Positions 8,247 through 14,127 of a stretch of DNA of 16,342 nucleotides are shown here, piece by piece. This DNA is from JBGSYN01 sp041750975. Lineage in GTDB: Bacteria > Pseudomonadota > Alphaproteobacteria > Geminicoccales > Geminicoccaceae. Positions within the stretch are counted from its first letter, which is position 1; every line of letters starts with the position of its first letter. The position numbers were made by a program, and so were the translations under genes. The notes beneath the pieces were generated by a model. The model saw nothing but the letters and a program-made list of their open reading frames with translations. It had not been told where the DNA came from and ran no database searches. The stretch is from assembly GCA_041750975.1 (NCBI GenBank), contig JBGSYN010000161.1, forward strand, positions 1 through 16,342. Direction: 5' to 3'.

Positions 8247-8786
8247 ATGCTGCTGGACGCGGTGCCGATTGGGTCCAATCCACCCCATGAACTCAACATC
8301 CTGATCGAGGTGCCGCTTCGCTCGGACCCGATCAAGTACGAGTTCGACAAGAAGTCCGGCGGCATCTTCGTCGATCGCTTCCTCTACACGACGATGTTCT
8401 ATCCCTGCAATTACGGCTTCATTCCGCACACCCTCGCCGATGACGGCGATCCCGTCGACGTCATGGTGGTCGGCCGGATGCCGGTGCAGCCCGGCACCAT
8501 CCTGCCGGCCCGGCCGATCGGCGTGCTCGAACTCGAGGACGAAGCCGGCGGCGACGAAAAGATCCTGGCCGTCCCGCTGCCGAAAATCACCCGCCTCTAC
8601 GATCGGGTCAATTCCTGGCGCGACATTCCCGAAATCGACCTCAAGCGCATCCAGCATTTCTTCGAGCACTACAAGGACCTCGAGCCCGAAAAATGGACCC
8701 GCGTCGGCAACTGGCGCGACACCGACCACGCGATCGAGCTGATCAACAAGGCGATCAGCCGGGCGCAGGCTGCCACTGCCGACTGA
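8247..8786 (+). CDS. ppa: inorganic pyrophosphatase (family I)
   Basis: This soluble Mg-dependent enzyme hydrolyses pyrophosphate to two phosphates and so drives biosynthetic reactions. Its 179 residues are the normal length for bacterial family I. Visible features are IEVPLRSDPIKYEFDKKSG, then the KYE segment and FLYTTMFYPCNYGFIPHTL. The signature DGDPVD (66-71) supplies metal-binding aspartates, and HFFEHYKDLEPEKW lies near the end. AGAGGACGGAACC precedes the ATG and gives a good ribosome binding site. It may be transcribed together with moaE. No clear terminator was seen between ppa and the next small gene. Confidence 0.96.
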   Translation: MLLDAVPIGSNPPHELNILIEVPLRSDPIKYEFDKKSGGIFVDRFLYTTMFYPCNYGFIPHTLADDGDPVDVMVVGRMPVQPGTILPARPIGVLELEDEAGGDEKILAVPLPKITRLYDRVNSWRDIPEIDLKRIQHFFEHYKDLEPEKWTRVGNWRDTDHAIELINKAISRAQAATAD

Positions 8787-8887
8787 GAAATGTCGGTGCG
8801 ATGACCTGGGCGTCAGGCATTTGCGCTTGGCGATCCTTGGCCGATGCGGCATCAAGAGGGGGCCCCTGATAAACGGAGGTCCGAACC

Positions 8888-9109
8888 ATGTCGCCCGATC
8901 TCTATATCGCCCTGCAATTCCTCCTCGGCTTCGGCGTGCCGATGGCCATTGCCCTGCGCGAGATCATCATCACCAAGCCCTCCAGGGAACCGCCCTTCAA
9001 TGGCGGCGAGCCGACCGTCATCGATCTCGCGACGCACCGCAAAGCGCCTCCGGCCCAAGGCACCGCGGCGGTCGCCGAAGACGAGCGTGAGTTCCGTCGC
9101 GCCGCCTAG
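8888..9109 (+). CDS. small single-span membrane protein, unknown function
   Basis: The 73-residue product is hydrophobic at residues 5-28 (LYIALQFLLGFGVPMAIALREIII), giving one likely transmembrane helix near the N-terminus. A polar tail of about 45 residues follows. A strong GGAGG (8875-8879) sits 8 bases before the ATG, which supports real translation. It follows ppa by 101 bp on the same strand and converges on the minus-strand sulfotransferase gene only 20 bp away. No family was recognised. Codon use is GC-rich like the core genes, so it marks the end of the ordinary region. Confidence 0.65.
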   Translation: MSPDLYIALQFLLGFGVPMAIALREIIITKPSREPPFNGGEPTVIDLATHRKAPPAQGTAAVAEDEREFRRAA

Positions 9110-9129
9110 CCAAGCCTCATCGGATTGGC

Positions 9130-9870
9130 TCATGCGGCGTAACGGCCGAGATAGCGCTCGAATCTGCCTGCGCCGAGCTCGCGCCTGAGGTAGTCGAGTA
9201 TCGCCTTGCGCTGATCCTCGTTGAGGCGCTCGCGGTGGCGCGAGGCTCGATCCATCTTCCCCTTGGTGACCGAGGGGTCGGTGCCCCGATCGTAGAGTTC
9301 GAGCGAACGCTTGCGGTGCTCGTCGAAATCGAAGCTGTCGAGGTCGTGCGGAATGGCCGCGAAATCCAGAATGCGGCCGATCTCACGCGGGTTCTCCATC
9401 AAATCCTCGTAGTGGATCAACAGCGTGTCGCGCTTGCAGCCGTCGAAGATGCGGATATTGCCCGCATAGCCGGCAAGGGCCTGCGGGGCCGTCGCGCGCA
9501 CCCTCACATAAAGGTCCAGGGGATCCCGCAGCACCATGATGACCCGCTTCTCGCGCATCAACCGCCAGGTCCGCGGCCGCTTGCGCAGGTAGGAGAGCCA
9601 TTCTCGAAAGGCGGAGCGTTGCAGCGCCTCGGGCTCCTCGCCCGGTTCGTGCTCCTGGTTCAAGAGCAGCTGGCGGCGATGCCAATGCTCGACGATGTGT
9701 TGCCGCTCGATGATGGCGGGTCCGTCCTCGACCAGCAATTGCCGTTTGCTGCCGGGTGTGCGACGGCCCGAAAAATGCTCGATGCAATAGCGCACCCAGT
9801 TCGACCCGCTTTTCGAAAACGACAGCAGCAGGATCCGGTCGGCATCGGTGTCGTCCTGGTCCGAACTCAT
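9130..9870 (-). CDS. sulfotransferase-like protein
   Basis: The 246-residue protein resembles PAPS-dependent sulfotransferases (PF00685 type). The 5'-phosphosulfate loop appears as LLSFSKSGSNWVRY (about 15-28), like the family TYPKSGTxW. A second motif, VIMVLRDPLDLYVR (about 110-123), matches the 3'-phosphate motif RxPxDxxxS except that the final Ser is Arg. Later landmarks are LLIHYEDLMENPREIGRILDFAAIP and a C-terminal MDRASRHRERLNEDQ. The acceptor substrate is unknown; lipids, sugars and peptides are all possible. The ATG lies 3 bases after the stop of the DNA methyltransferase gene, so the two are surely co-transcribed. The odd residue at the 3'-phosphate site leaves some doubt about activity. 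Confidence 0.75.
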   Translation of the reverse strand: MSSDQDDTDADRILLLSFSKSGSNWVRYCIEHFSGRRTPGSKRQLLVEDGPAIIERQHIVEHWHRRQLLLNQEHEPGEEPEALQRSAFREWLSYLRKRPRTWRLMREKRVIMVLRDPLDLYVRVRATAPQALAGYAGNIRIFDGCKRDTLLIHYEDLMENPREIGRILDFAAIPHDLDSFDFDEHRKRSLELYDRGTDPSVTKGKMDRASRHRERLNEDQRKAILDYLRRELGAGRFERYLGRYAA

Positions 9871-9873
9871 GCC

Positions 9874-10641
9874 TCAGACCGGTCCGCCGACCATTCGTTG
9901 GTGCAGATCGCACCCCAGAAAGCGGCGCCCGCATTGGCCGGCGGCGGTCAGCACGGAATAGGTGCCGGCCGCGGGGTCGAGGACGAATTCGCCCGGATTG
10001 GTCAGGGCCTCGATCAGCCGCCGCTGCACGCCGACGGGCTTCGCATGGACCAGCTTGCGGTCGATCTTCTCCTCGACGACGTCCGGAATGTCATGCACCC
10101 GCCAAACCCCCTTGGCCCGCACCGGCCGTTTCTGCAGCACCATCAGGAATTCGCAGCGGCGCCGCGTGCGGTACCCCATGCCGATCCGCCGCTTGTCCCA
10201 AACCACGAGATCGACGCGCTCGAGCGAGGTCGCCTCGAGCCAATGATCGAAACCCGTGCACAAATGATATTTGTCGATCCACAACAGCAAATGACCGCTC
10301 GGCATCAAGACCCGGTCGACAGCCTCGACGAACGCCTTGATGACCGCTTCATCCATCTGCTGCAGCAAGGCGCGGCCCTTTTGCCGGCTGCCCTCGTTGC
10401 CGTAACGCTGCTTGTCGAGCACGCCCCGATATTGCGGATCGAAAAAGCACAACGGAAACGAGGCCTGCGGCAGCCGCTCGAGAAAATCCCGCCCCTCCAT
10501 GCAGTTCGGCGCATCGGCAATGACCCCACGCGGCAACTCGATCGAAGGCTGCACGATGTCGCGGGACGAGCCGAACACCGAAGCCTTCGACGCAACGCGC
10601 CTCTTGCGATCCGTCTCAAAAAGGTCGCCGGTCAGATCCAT
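9874..10641 (-). CDS. site-specific DNA methyltransferase (N6-A/N4-C, beta class)
   Basis: The 255-residue protein has the motif order of beta-class DNA methyltransferases. The catalytic motif IV comes first, as CFFDPQYRG (DPQY 68-71, in place of the usual DPPY). A middle region of about 100 residues that could act in target recognition follows (KRRIGMGYRTRRRCEFLMVLQK). Near the C-terminus lies a motif-I-like FVLDPAAGTYSVLTAAGQCGRRFLGCDL (DPAAG about 222-226). It would methylate A or C in a specific DNA site. No restriction enzyme lies beside it, so it looks like an orphan enzyme of the kind found on phages and islands. The ATG at 10641 has GGAG 6 bases upstream; a GTG at 10653 in frame overlaps that site and is less likely. 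Confidence 0.8.
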   Translation of the reverse strand: MDLTGDLFETDRKRRVASKASVFGSSRDIVQPSIELPRGVIADAPNCMEGRDFLERLPQASFPLCFFDPQYRGVLDKQRYGNEGSRQKGRALLQQMDEAVIKAFVEAVDRVLMPSGHLLLWIDKYHLCTGFDHWLEATSLERVDLVVWDKRRIGMGYRTRRRCEFLMVLQKRPVRAKGVWRVHDIPDVVEEKIDRKLVHAKPVGVQRRLIEALTNPGEFVLDPAAGTYSVLTAAGQCGRRFLGCDLHQRMVGGPV

Positions 10642-10709
10642 CGGCCGCTCCACACTCCATCCATCGATCCCAAACCCTTGCTACCACCAGATGCTGACAT
10701 CGCCAACGC

Positions 10710-10729
10710 CCAGAATACCAAATCTGGTA
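10710..10729 (-). promoter_or_regulatory. overlapping dyads upstream of the DNA methyltransferase gene
   Basis: Two overlapping inverted repeats lie about 70 bp before the methyltransferase start: CCAGA-N8-TCTGG and TACCA-N4-TGGTA. This 203-bp gap (10642-10844) has no other structure I can support. They could be an operator, but the arms are only 5 bp, so chance is possible. Confidence 0.25.
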
Positions 10730-10877
10730 AAAACCGGGCAAACAACCCTCAGCCTCAAGGACCGCCACCTCCGGCGATGCAACGGCACCTTCTCCTTGCG
10801 GTGCACGATTGTGCGCTAAGTGGTAGGACTAGGGGCGGACAATAAATCGTTCGTGCATTCTTGGGTAGGAAGGTTTT

Positions 10878-10904
10878 CCGAGAGGGGCGACCCGCCCCTC
10901 TCGG
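10878..10904. repeat. hairpin element, copy 1 of a duplicated block
   Basis: CCGAGAGGGGC and GCCCCTCTCGG pair perfectly over 11 bp around the loop GACCC. The preceding bases (TCGTGCATTCTTGGG, then AGGAAGGTTTTC) match the block around 11098-11126, and the following CTCTCC also matches. No T-run follows on either strand. Confidence 0.65.
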
Positions 10905-10980
10905 GCTCTCCTGGACTTGTTGGTTTGGGAGTGGTTGGGGCGGCTAGGGTGTTGTTATGATACGGTTTAATTCGTTTGTG

Positions 10981-11430
10981 TCATACGTGCCAGAAAGAAG
11001 TAATTCGTTCGTGTAATCTGGACTGGCGGTCTTGAGGGCAGGCGATAAATCGTTCGTGCAGTTTCGGGTGGCAAGTTTCGCGACTCTTGGCAATTGGTTC
11101 GTGCATTTTGGGATAGGAAGGTTTTTCTGAAAGGCCGGACGCCGGCCTCTCAGCCTCTCCGCGGCAAGTTGGTTCGGGTGTGGGTGTGGCCGTCAGAGCG
11201 CTGGAATCGCGGATGGCTATTTCGTTTGTGTAATTTTCGGTTACGGATTTTTTGGCGGGCAATAAATCGTTCGTACAGTTTTGATCCGCAGGCTCGACAG
11301 CTTCCGGCAATTCGTTCGCGCAATTTTCGACAGGTATCGACCCGCGCGCTTTCCGATGAGCTGCGAGATTGGCCAGCGCGCGCTTCAGGTCCATCAATGC
11401 CGGCGCGCGATAGCGCAGCACGGTCGCCAT
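10981..11430 (-). CDS. repeat-containing hypothetical protein, probably frameshifted
   Basis: This minus-strand frame begins MATVLRYRAPALMDLKRALANLAAHRKARG, which looks like a genuine helical N-terminus, and GAAGG lies 8 bases before this ATG. An in-frame ATG at 11445 would add 5 residues but has its GGGAG 17 bases away. From residue 36 it reads three 15-residue units starting NCANE, NCTND and NYTNE. After about 11215 this frame reads the same DNA motifs out of phase as KMHEP, KLHER and RLHER. The +1-shifted frame instead continues CTNQL, CTNDL, YTNEL, DTNEL to a TAG at 10944. The simplest reading is one repeat protein broken by a frameshift between 11181 and 11218. No known family was recognised. 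It lies 191 bp downstream of the helix-turn-helix gene on the same strand. Confidence 0.4.
   Translation of the reverse strand: MATVLRYRAPALMDLKRALANLAAHRKARGSIPVENCANELPEAVEPADQNCTNDLLPAKKSVTENYTNEIAIRDSSALTATPTPEPTCRGEAERPASGLSEKPSYPKMHEPIAKSRETCHPKLHERFIACPQDRQSRLHERITSFWHV
11127..11153. repeat. hairpin element, copy 2 of a duplicated block
   Basis: CTGAAAGGCCGG pairs with CCGGCCTCTCAG over 12 positions with one A-C mismatch, around the loop ACG. It occupies the same place relative to a repeat core as copy 1 at 10878-10904. Several stem positions differ from copy 1 on both arms in a way that keeps pairing. Confidence 0.6.
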
Positions 11431-11542
11431 CGCATCGGCCTTCATCCGGTACGCCCGTGTCTCCCGCCAGGACGCATACGCCTAGAACGCAGGCAACCCT
11501 GGTCCCTGGCCGGACAGATCAAAGCGGGCAACGGCTTTTGCG

Positions 11543-11566
11543 AAGGGGCCGGCGGCCCGGCCCCTT
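11543..11566. terminator. GC-rich perfect hairpin downstream of the helix-turn-helix gene
   Basis: AAGGGGCCGG and CCGGCCCCTT form a perfect 10-bp stem around the loop CGGC, 56 bp past the minus-strand stop at 11622. No run of T follows on either strand, so it may stabilise a 3' end or act as a factor-assisted terminator rather than a classic intrinsic one. Confidence 0.4.
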
Positions 11567-11621
11567 GCGCGCATCCCCGGCGCGGGTTTAGCGGTGGTGG
11601 AGGTTGGGGGCGGCGGTGTCT

Positions 11622-12338
11622 TTACGGGCCGTCTCTGGTGCGGTTCGGATAGAGTTCGGCGAGGATTTCGGCGATGATCCGGCGGGATTGGGGGGTGAGA
11701 TCCGAGAGTTCGATCCGGAAATTTTCCAACTGGGCGAGGATCGGGGCGGGTGCCGCCGGTCTGGCTGGGGCCGGTTTGGCCGGCGCCTCGCGCGTCGAGG
11801 GGATGGTGCGGGCAAGCTCTTCGCCGAGCTGGCGGCGGGCGGTGCTAAGATGGTCCGCCCAGGGATGCATCGTGCGGTAATGGCGCGACGCGGCACGGGC
11901 AGCGGCGGGATCGGCGACTGGCATCGGCTCGGACAACGGCCGGTCGAGCGGAATGGTCGATTGCTTGACCTTGCGGTCGACGAGACGGGCCAAAACCTTG
12001 TGCGCCGCCCGGTCGCGCGTCATGCAATCCGCGATGAACAGGCAGACGCGGACGTCGCACTCCTCGACGGCGATCTGCAGGACGTTCAGCGCCTCGCGCT
12101 CAAGGACTGCAATCCTCTCTTCATCCGGCAGGTCCAGCATCGCCTCGCAGGCGCGCACGAGATCCCGAAACGCCGGCTCCTTGAGCCAGCCGACGACCCG
12201 CTCCAACGGCAGATCGCTTTCCCTGGCAATATCCGAAGGCCCGATCCCCTGCGCCCGCCGCATCGCCACCCGCAACCGCCCAGGCTTGCGACGGCCGCGG
12301 CGGACGAGTGGGGAATGGGGATTGAGATGATCGTGCAT
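11622..12338 (-). CDS. helix-turn-helix hypothetical protein with Pro/Ala linker
   Basis: From the ATG at 12338 the product has 238 residues. A basic N-terminus (VRRGRRKPGRLRVAMRRAQG) leads into a likely helix-turn-helix, GPSDIARESDLPLERVVGWLKEP (about 33-55). A helical region with several Cys residues follows (ECDVRVCLFIADCMTRDRAAHKVLARL). The centre is Ala/Pro-rich (EAPAKPAPARPAAPAP). A conserved-looking C-terminal segment then reads LENFRIELSDLTPQSRRIIAEILAELYP. I did not recognise the family; a DNA-binding regulator or phage small-terminase-like role is possible. A GTG at 12359 in frame would add 7 residues. A good promoter (12345-12373) places transcription start at about 12338, which favours the ATG and a leaderless mRNA. 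Confidence 0.6.
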   Translation of the reverse strand: MHDHLNPHSPLVRRGRRKPGRLRVAMRRAQGIGPSDIARESDLPLERVVGWLKEPAFRDLVRACEAMLDLPDEERIAVLEREALNVLQIAVEECDVRVCLFIADCMTRDRAAHKVLARLVDRKVKQSTIPLDRPLSEPMPVADPAAARAASRHYRTMHPWADHLSTARRQLGEELARTIPSTREAPAKPAPARPAAPAPILAQLENFRIELSDLTPQSRRIIAEILAELYPNRTRDGP

Positions 12339-12344
12339 GGCTGG

Positions 12345-12373
12345 ATCATATAGGAACACAGTCCGTCATGCAA
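12345..12373 (-). promoter_or_regulatory. sigma-70-type promoter for the helix-turn-helix gene
   Basis: Read on the minus strand, TTGCAT (12373-12368) is followed by a 17-base spacer and TATGAT (12350-12345). The -10 box ends 6 bases before the ATG at 12338. Transcription should therefore start at or within a base or two of that ATG, leaving no ribosome binding site. Both boxes match consensus at 4-5 of 6 positions. Confidence 0.5.
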
Positions 12374-12526
12374 GGAAAATCGTCGACCCGCCAGCGCCGC
12401 CCTCGGACACCGCCATCCCGCAATGTCGCACCCTGTGCCGCTATTCGCATCCGGCCCACCCGCCTCGATGATCAAGGCTCCAGCTATTTTATTTCAATTG
12501 AACCGCGTTCATGGGAACTACCCAAG

Positions 12527-12599
12527 ACCGGGTGCCGATAAACCGGGTCCGGATAAACCGGGTCCGATAAACCGGGTCCGGTCCGATAAACCGGGTCCG
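12527..12599 (+). repeat. five tandem GC-rich repeats, unit ACCGGGTCCGATAA
   Basis: Units start at 12527, 12542, 12557, 12571 and 12590 (intervals 15, 15, 14 and 19). Each begins ACCGGGT and most end GATAA; small indels of CCG/GGTCC separate them. The array lies 45 bp upstream of the Y1 transposase remnant in a 284-bp gap with no other gene (12360-12643). ACCGG-GT-CCGGT inside one unit can form a short hairpin. Confidence 0.8.
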
Positions 12600-12643
12600 C
12601 GAGACTCTTTTCATCACTTTCGTCTCGGTCTATGCTCCCGGCC

Positions 12644-13290
12644 ATGGCGAAGCTTCCACGAGCGGTGGCACCCGGGCTGCCGCATCACGTCACGCAACGC
12701 GGCAATCGACGTCAGACGGTGTTTTTCAGCGATGCCGATTACGCGCTCTATGTCGAGTTGCTGGCGCGCAACTGTCGAGCCTCGGGGGTGGCGATCTGGG
12801 CTTGGTGTTTGATGCCCAATCATGTGCATCTGATCGCGGTGCCGGCCGCCGCATCGGCGCTTGCCAAAGCAATCGGCGACACCCATCGCCGCTACAGCTG
12901 GATCATTAATCGCCGTCCCTCTATCGGCATTGGGGCTGGCGTGGCAATCTCTGGCAGGACCGTTTTGCCTCCTGCGTCATGGACGAACCACATGCGTTGT
13001 TGGCGATCCGCTATATCGAGCGCAATCCCGACCGGGCCGGTCTTGCCGCCCGCCCCGAAGCTTGGCCCTGGTCGAGCGCCCGCTCGCATTTGGGACTAGG
13101 CGAGGATCCGCTCACCATGACCGGCGCTGTCGCTCACTTGATCCCGGATTGGCAGGCCTATCTCGATGACCTACCACCCAGCTGGCAGCAAGACGCCTTG
13201 CGCCAATCGACCGGCACCGGCCGTCCGCTGGGCTCCGTCGACTACATTCGAGGTCTCGAACATCAACTCGACCGTAAATTGCGACCCTAA
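12644..13290 (+). pseudogene. REP-associated / IS200-type Y1 transposase, frameshifted
   Basis: The first part reads MAKLPRAVAPGLPHHVTQRGNRRQ and contains the HUH motif in WCLMPNHVHLIAVP (His60, His62), as in Y1_Tnp transposases of the REP-associated (RAYT) group. The second part, in another frame, reads HWGWRGNLWQDRFASCVMDEPHALLAIRYIERNPDRAGL. It includes the expected catalytic tyrosine in IRYIERNP and a complete C-terminus ending LDRKLRP. The two frames join near 12917-12921 (CGTCCCTCTATC). There, loss of one base or gain of two explains the shift; the first frame would otherwise end after VLPPASW and run on. Both halves are otherwise intact, so the inactivation looks recent, or it is a sequencing error at the C run. 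No terminal repeats of an insertion element were found. Confidence 0.8.
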
Positions 13291-13333
13291 CCACCTGGCC
13301 GCAAAAGGAAGGCGAGAAGCCAGATCAGAAAGG

Positions 13334-13401
13334 TTAAATGAGTCTCGTGGACCCGTATTCCTGCGTATTCCTTAAATGAGTCTCGTGGACCCGTATTCCT
13401 G
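13334..13401. repeat. 38-bp tandem duplication (30 bp identical)
   Basis: A 30-base segment beginning TTAAATGAGTCTCGTGGACC occurs at 13334-13363 and again at 13372-13401 without a mismatch, giving a 38-bp period. CGTATTCC, at the end of each unit, occurs three times. It lies between the transposase remnant and an AT-rich small ORF, exactly where base composition changes. Confidence 0.85.
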
Positions 13402-13412
13402 TATAATATAAA

Positions 13413-13583
13413 ATGAAATTTGTCTTAAGCTTCACACCTCCCGTAGATGCGCCTGAGGCAAGAGAAATTTTTGGAAAAATTATCAATGAGATAGGTTCGC
13501 CTTTGGCCTCTAATATTCGCGATTTGGACGATACGATAATCAAATATTGCCGTTTTGTTGACGAGTACTTAGTAAATTCATAA
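13413..13583 (+). CDS. AT-rich small ORF, 56 residues, unknown
   Basis: The frame starts ATGAAATTTGTC and ends TAA. The product begins MKFVLSFTPPVDAPEAREIFGK and ends KYCRFVDEYLVNS. Its codons are much richer in A and T than those of neighbouring genes, and the length of open frame in AT-rich DNA argues for a real or formerly real gene. No ribosome binding site is clear: the tandem duplication ends 11 bases before the ATG, and TATAAT (13402-13407) is nearly adjacent to the start. It could be the trimmed remainder of a longer foreign protein. No family was recognised. Confidence 0.4.
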   Translation: MKFVLSFTPPVDAPEAREIFGKIINEIGSPLASNIRDLDDTIIKYCRFVDEYLVNS

Positions 13584-13591
13584 GTCGCTAA

Positions 13592-13750
13592 TCATTCGCT
13601 TGTCCGTTTCCGTGATCGCGAACGGCCTCGCCCACGCTCGGCGCGGTCGCCTGCCCTGCCCCGAAACTGCCGCTTCGCGGTGATCTTGTCGCCGTCCTCG
13701 AGCAAGGCTTCATCCTTGGCCGCAATCCTGCCCGTGGTTTTCAGCCCCTT
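13592..13750 (-). pseudogene. truncated C-terminal gene tail, copy A
   Basis: The minus strand is open from a TAA upstream to the TGA at 13592-13594 but has no start codon. It reads GLKTTGRIAAKDEALLEDGDKITAKRQF, then a Ser/Arg-rich end RAERGRGRSRSRKRTSE. This closely matches the 69-residue frame at 15042-15251 (GLEVTGRIAAKDEELVQDGDKITAKRQF...RGRSRSRKRSTDD). The match stops where the AT-rich membrane-protein gene begins, so this is a fragment cut off by the neighbouring DNA. The parent protein was not recognised; its basic tail suggests nucleic-acid binding. Confidence 0.55.
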
Positions 13751-13755
13751 AAAAC

Positions 13756-14076
13756 TCAATTCTTACGTTGCTTATTAGATGATTTATCAATCGTTCGTGT
13801 TATTTTTCCTTTTACGAATTCCTCAATCACTATCGTTGCAACAGCACCTACAACGCTATCTTTGCCTCCAAACATAAAGCGAACAAGAGGGTAGAGCAAA
13901 AGACATGGAGCAATTGTAAATAAAAAGGCGATTCCAATAGATAAATTATTGGTGAAAATAAAAATAATACCGAGGATGATTGCAAACAATGCGCTCCAAT
14001 AAAATAACGCGCTCTTTAGCCGTGTAACTTTATTCCCGCTCAACGCCTCAATCGTTTCGTAAAATGAGACCTTCAT
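13756..14076 (-). CDS. two-span membrane protein of AT-rich cassette, unknown
   Basis: The 106-residue product has two strong hydrophobic stretches, SALFYWSALFAIILGIIFIF (about 23-42) and LSIGIAFLFTIAPCLLLYPL (about 46-65). A conserved-looking FMFGGKDSVVGAVATIVIEEFV and a basic tail ending KQRKN follow. The ATG at 14076 is preferred because AGGGA lies 7 bases before it; an ATG at 14100 in frame lacks such a site. The gene lies 51 bp behind the 14128-14760 gene on the same strand, so the two form a likely operon. Composition is AT-rich, unlike the rest of the window. No family was recognised; small two-span proteins are common as membrane effectors in defence gene pairs, but that role is only inferred. 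Confidence 0.6.
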   Translation of the reverse strand: MKVSFYETIEALSGNKVTRLKSALFYWSALFAIILGIIFIFTNNLSIGIAFLFTIAPCLLLYPLVRFMFGGKDSVVGAVATIVIEEFVKGKITRTIDKSSNKQRKN

Positions 14077-14127
14077 TCTTATTCCCTTTTCGGTTTCCAT
14101 GATCGTGAGCGCGAAGTCGGATCTCCC

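Larger units (their letters stand above)
10845..11329 (-). repeat. nine-copy interspersed array, minus-strand core ACGAACGA (mostly 45-bp spacing)
   Basis: Nine copies of a motif, plus-strand consensus GGCAATAAATCGTTCGTGYA with AT-rich flanks, have cores (CGTTCGT and variants) starting at 10848, 10973, 11006, 11051, 11096, 11171, 11223, 11268 and 11313. Intervals are 125, 33, 45, 45, 75, 52, 45 and 45 bp. Some copies have ATAAATCG and others AATTCG, a 3-base difference. On the minus strand the copies encode CANEL, CTNDL, YTNEI, HPNQL, CTNQL, CTNDL, YTNEL, DTNEL and, separated, CTNDL. The first three share one frame and the next five another, and the last returns to the first. The pattern suggests a decayed coding repeat; an iteron-like protein-binding array is the alternative. 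Confidence 0.8.

Noticed and set aside
9235..10845. 536-codon plus-strand open frame
   Set aside because: It lies antisense to the sulfotransferase and DNA methyltransferase genes, which carry clear motifs; the plus-strand product is His/Pro/Arg-rich and unlike a folded protein.
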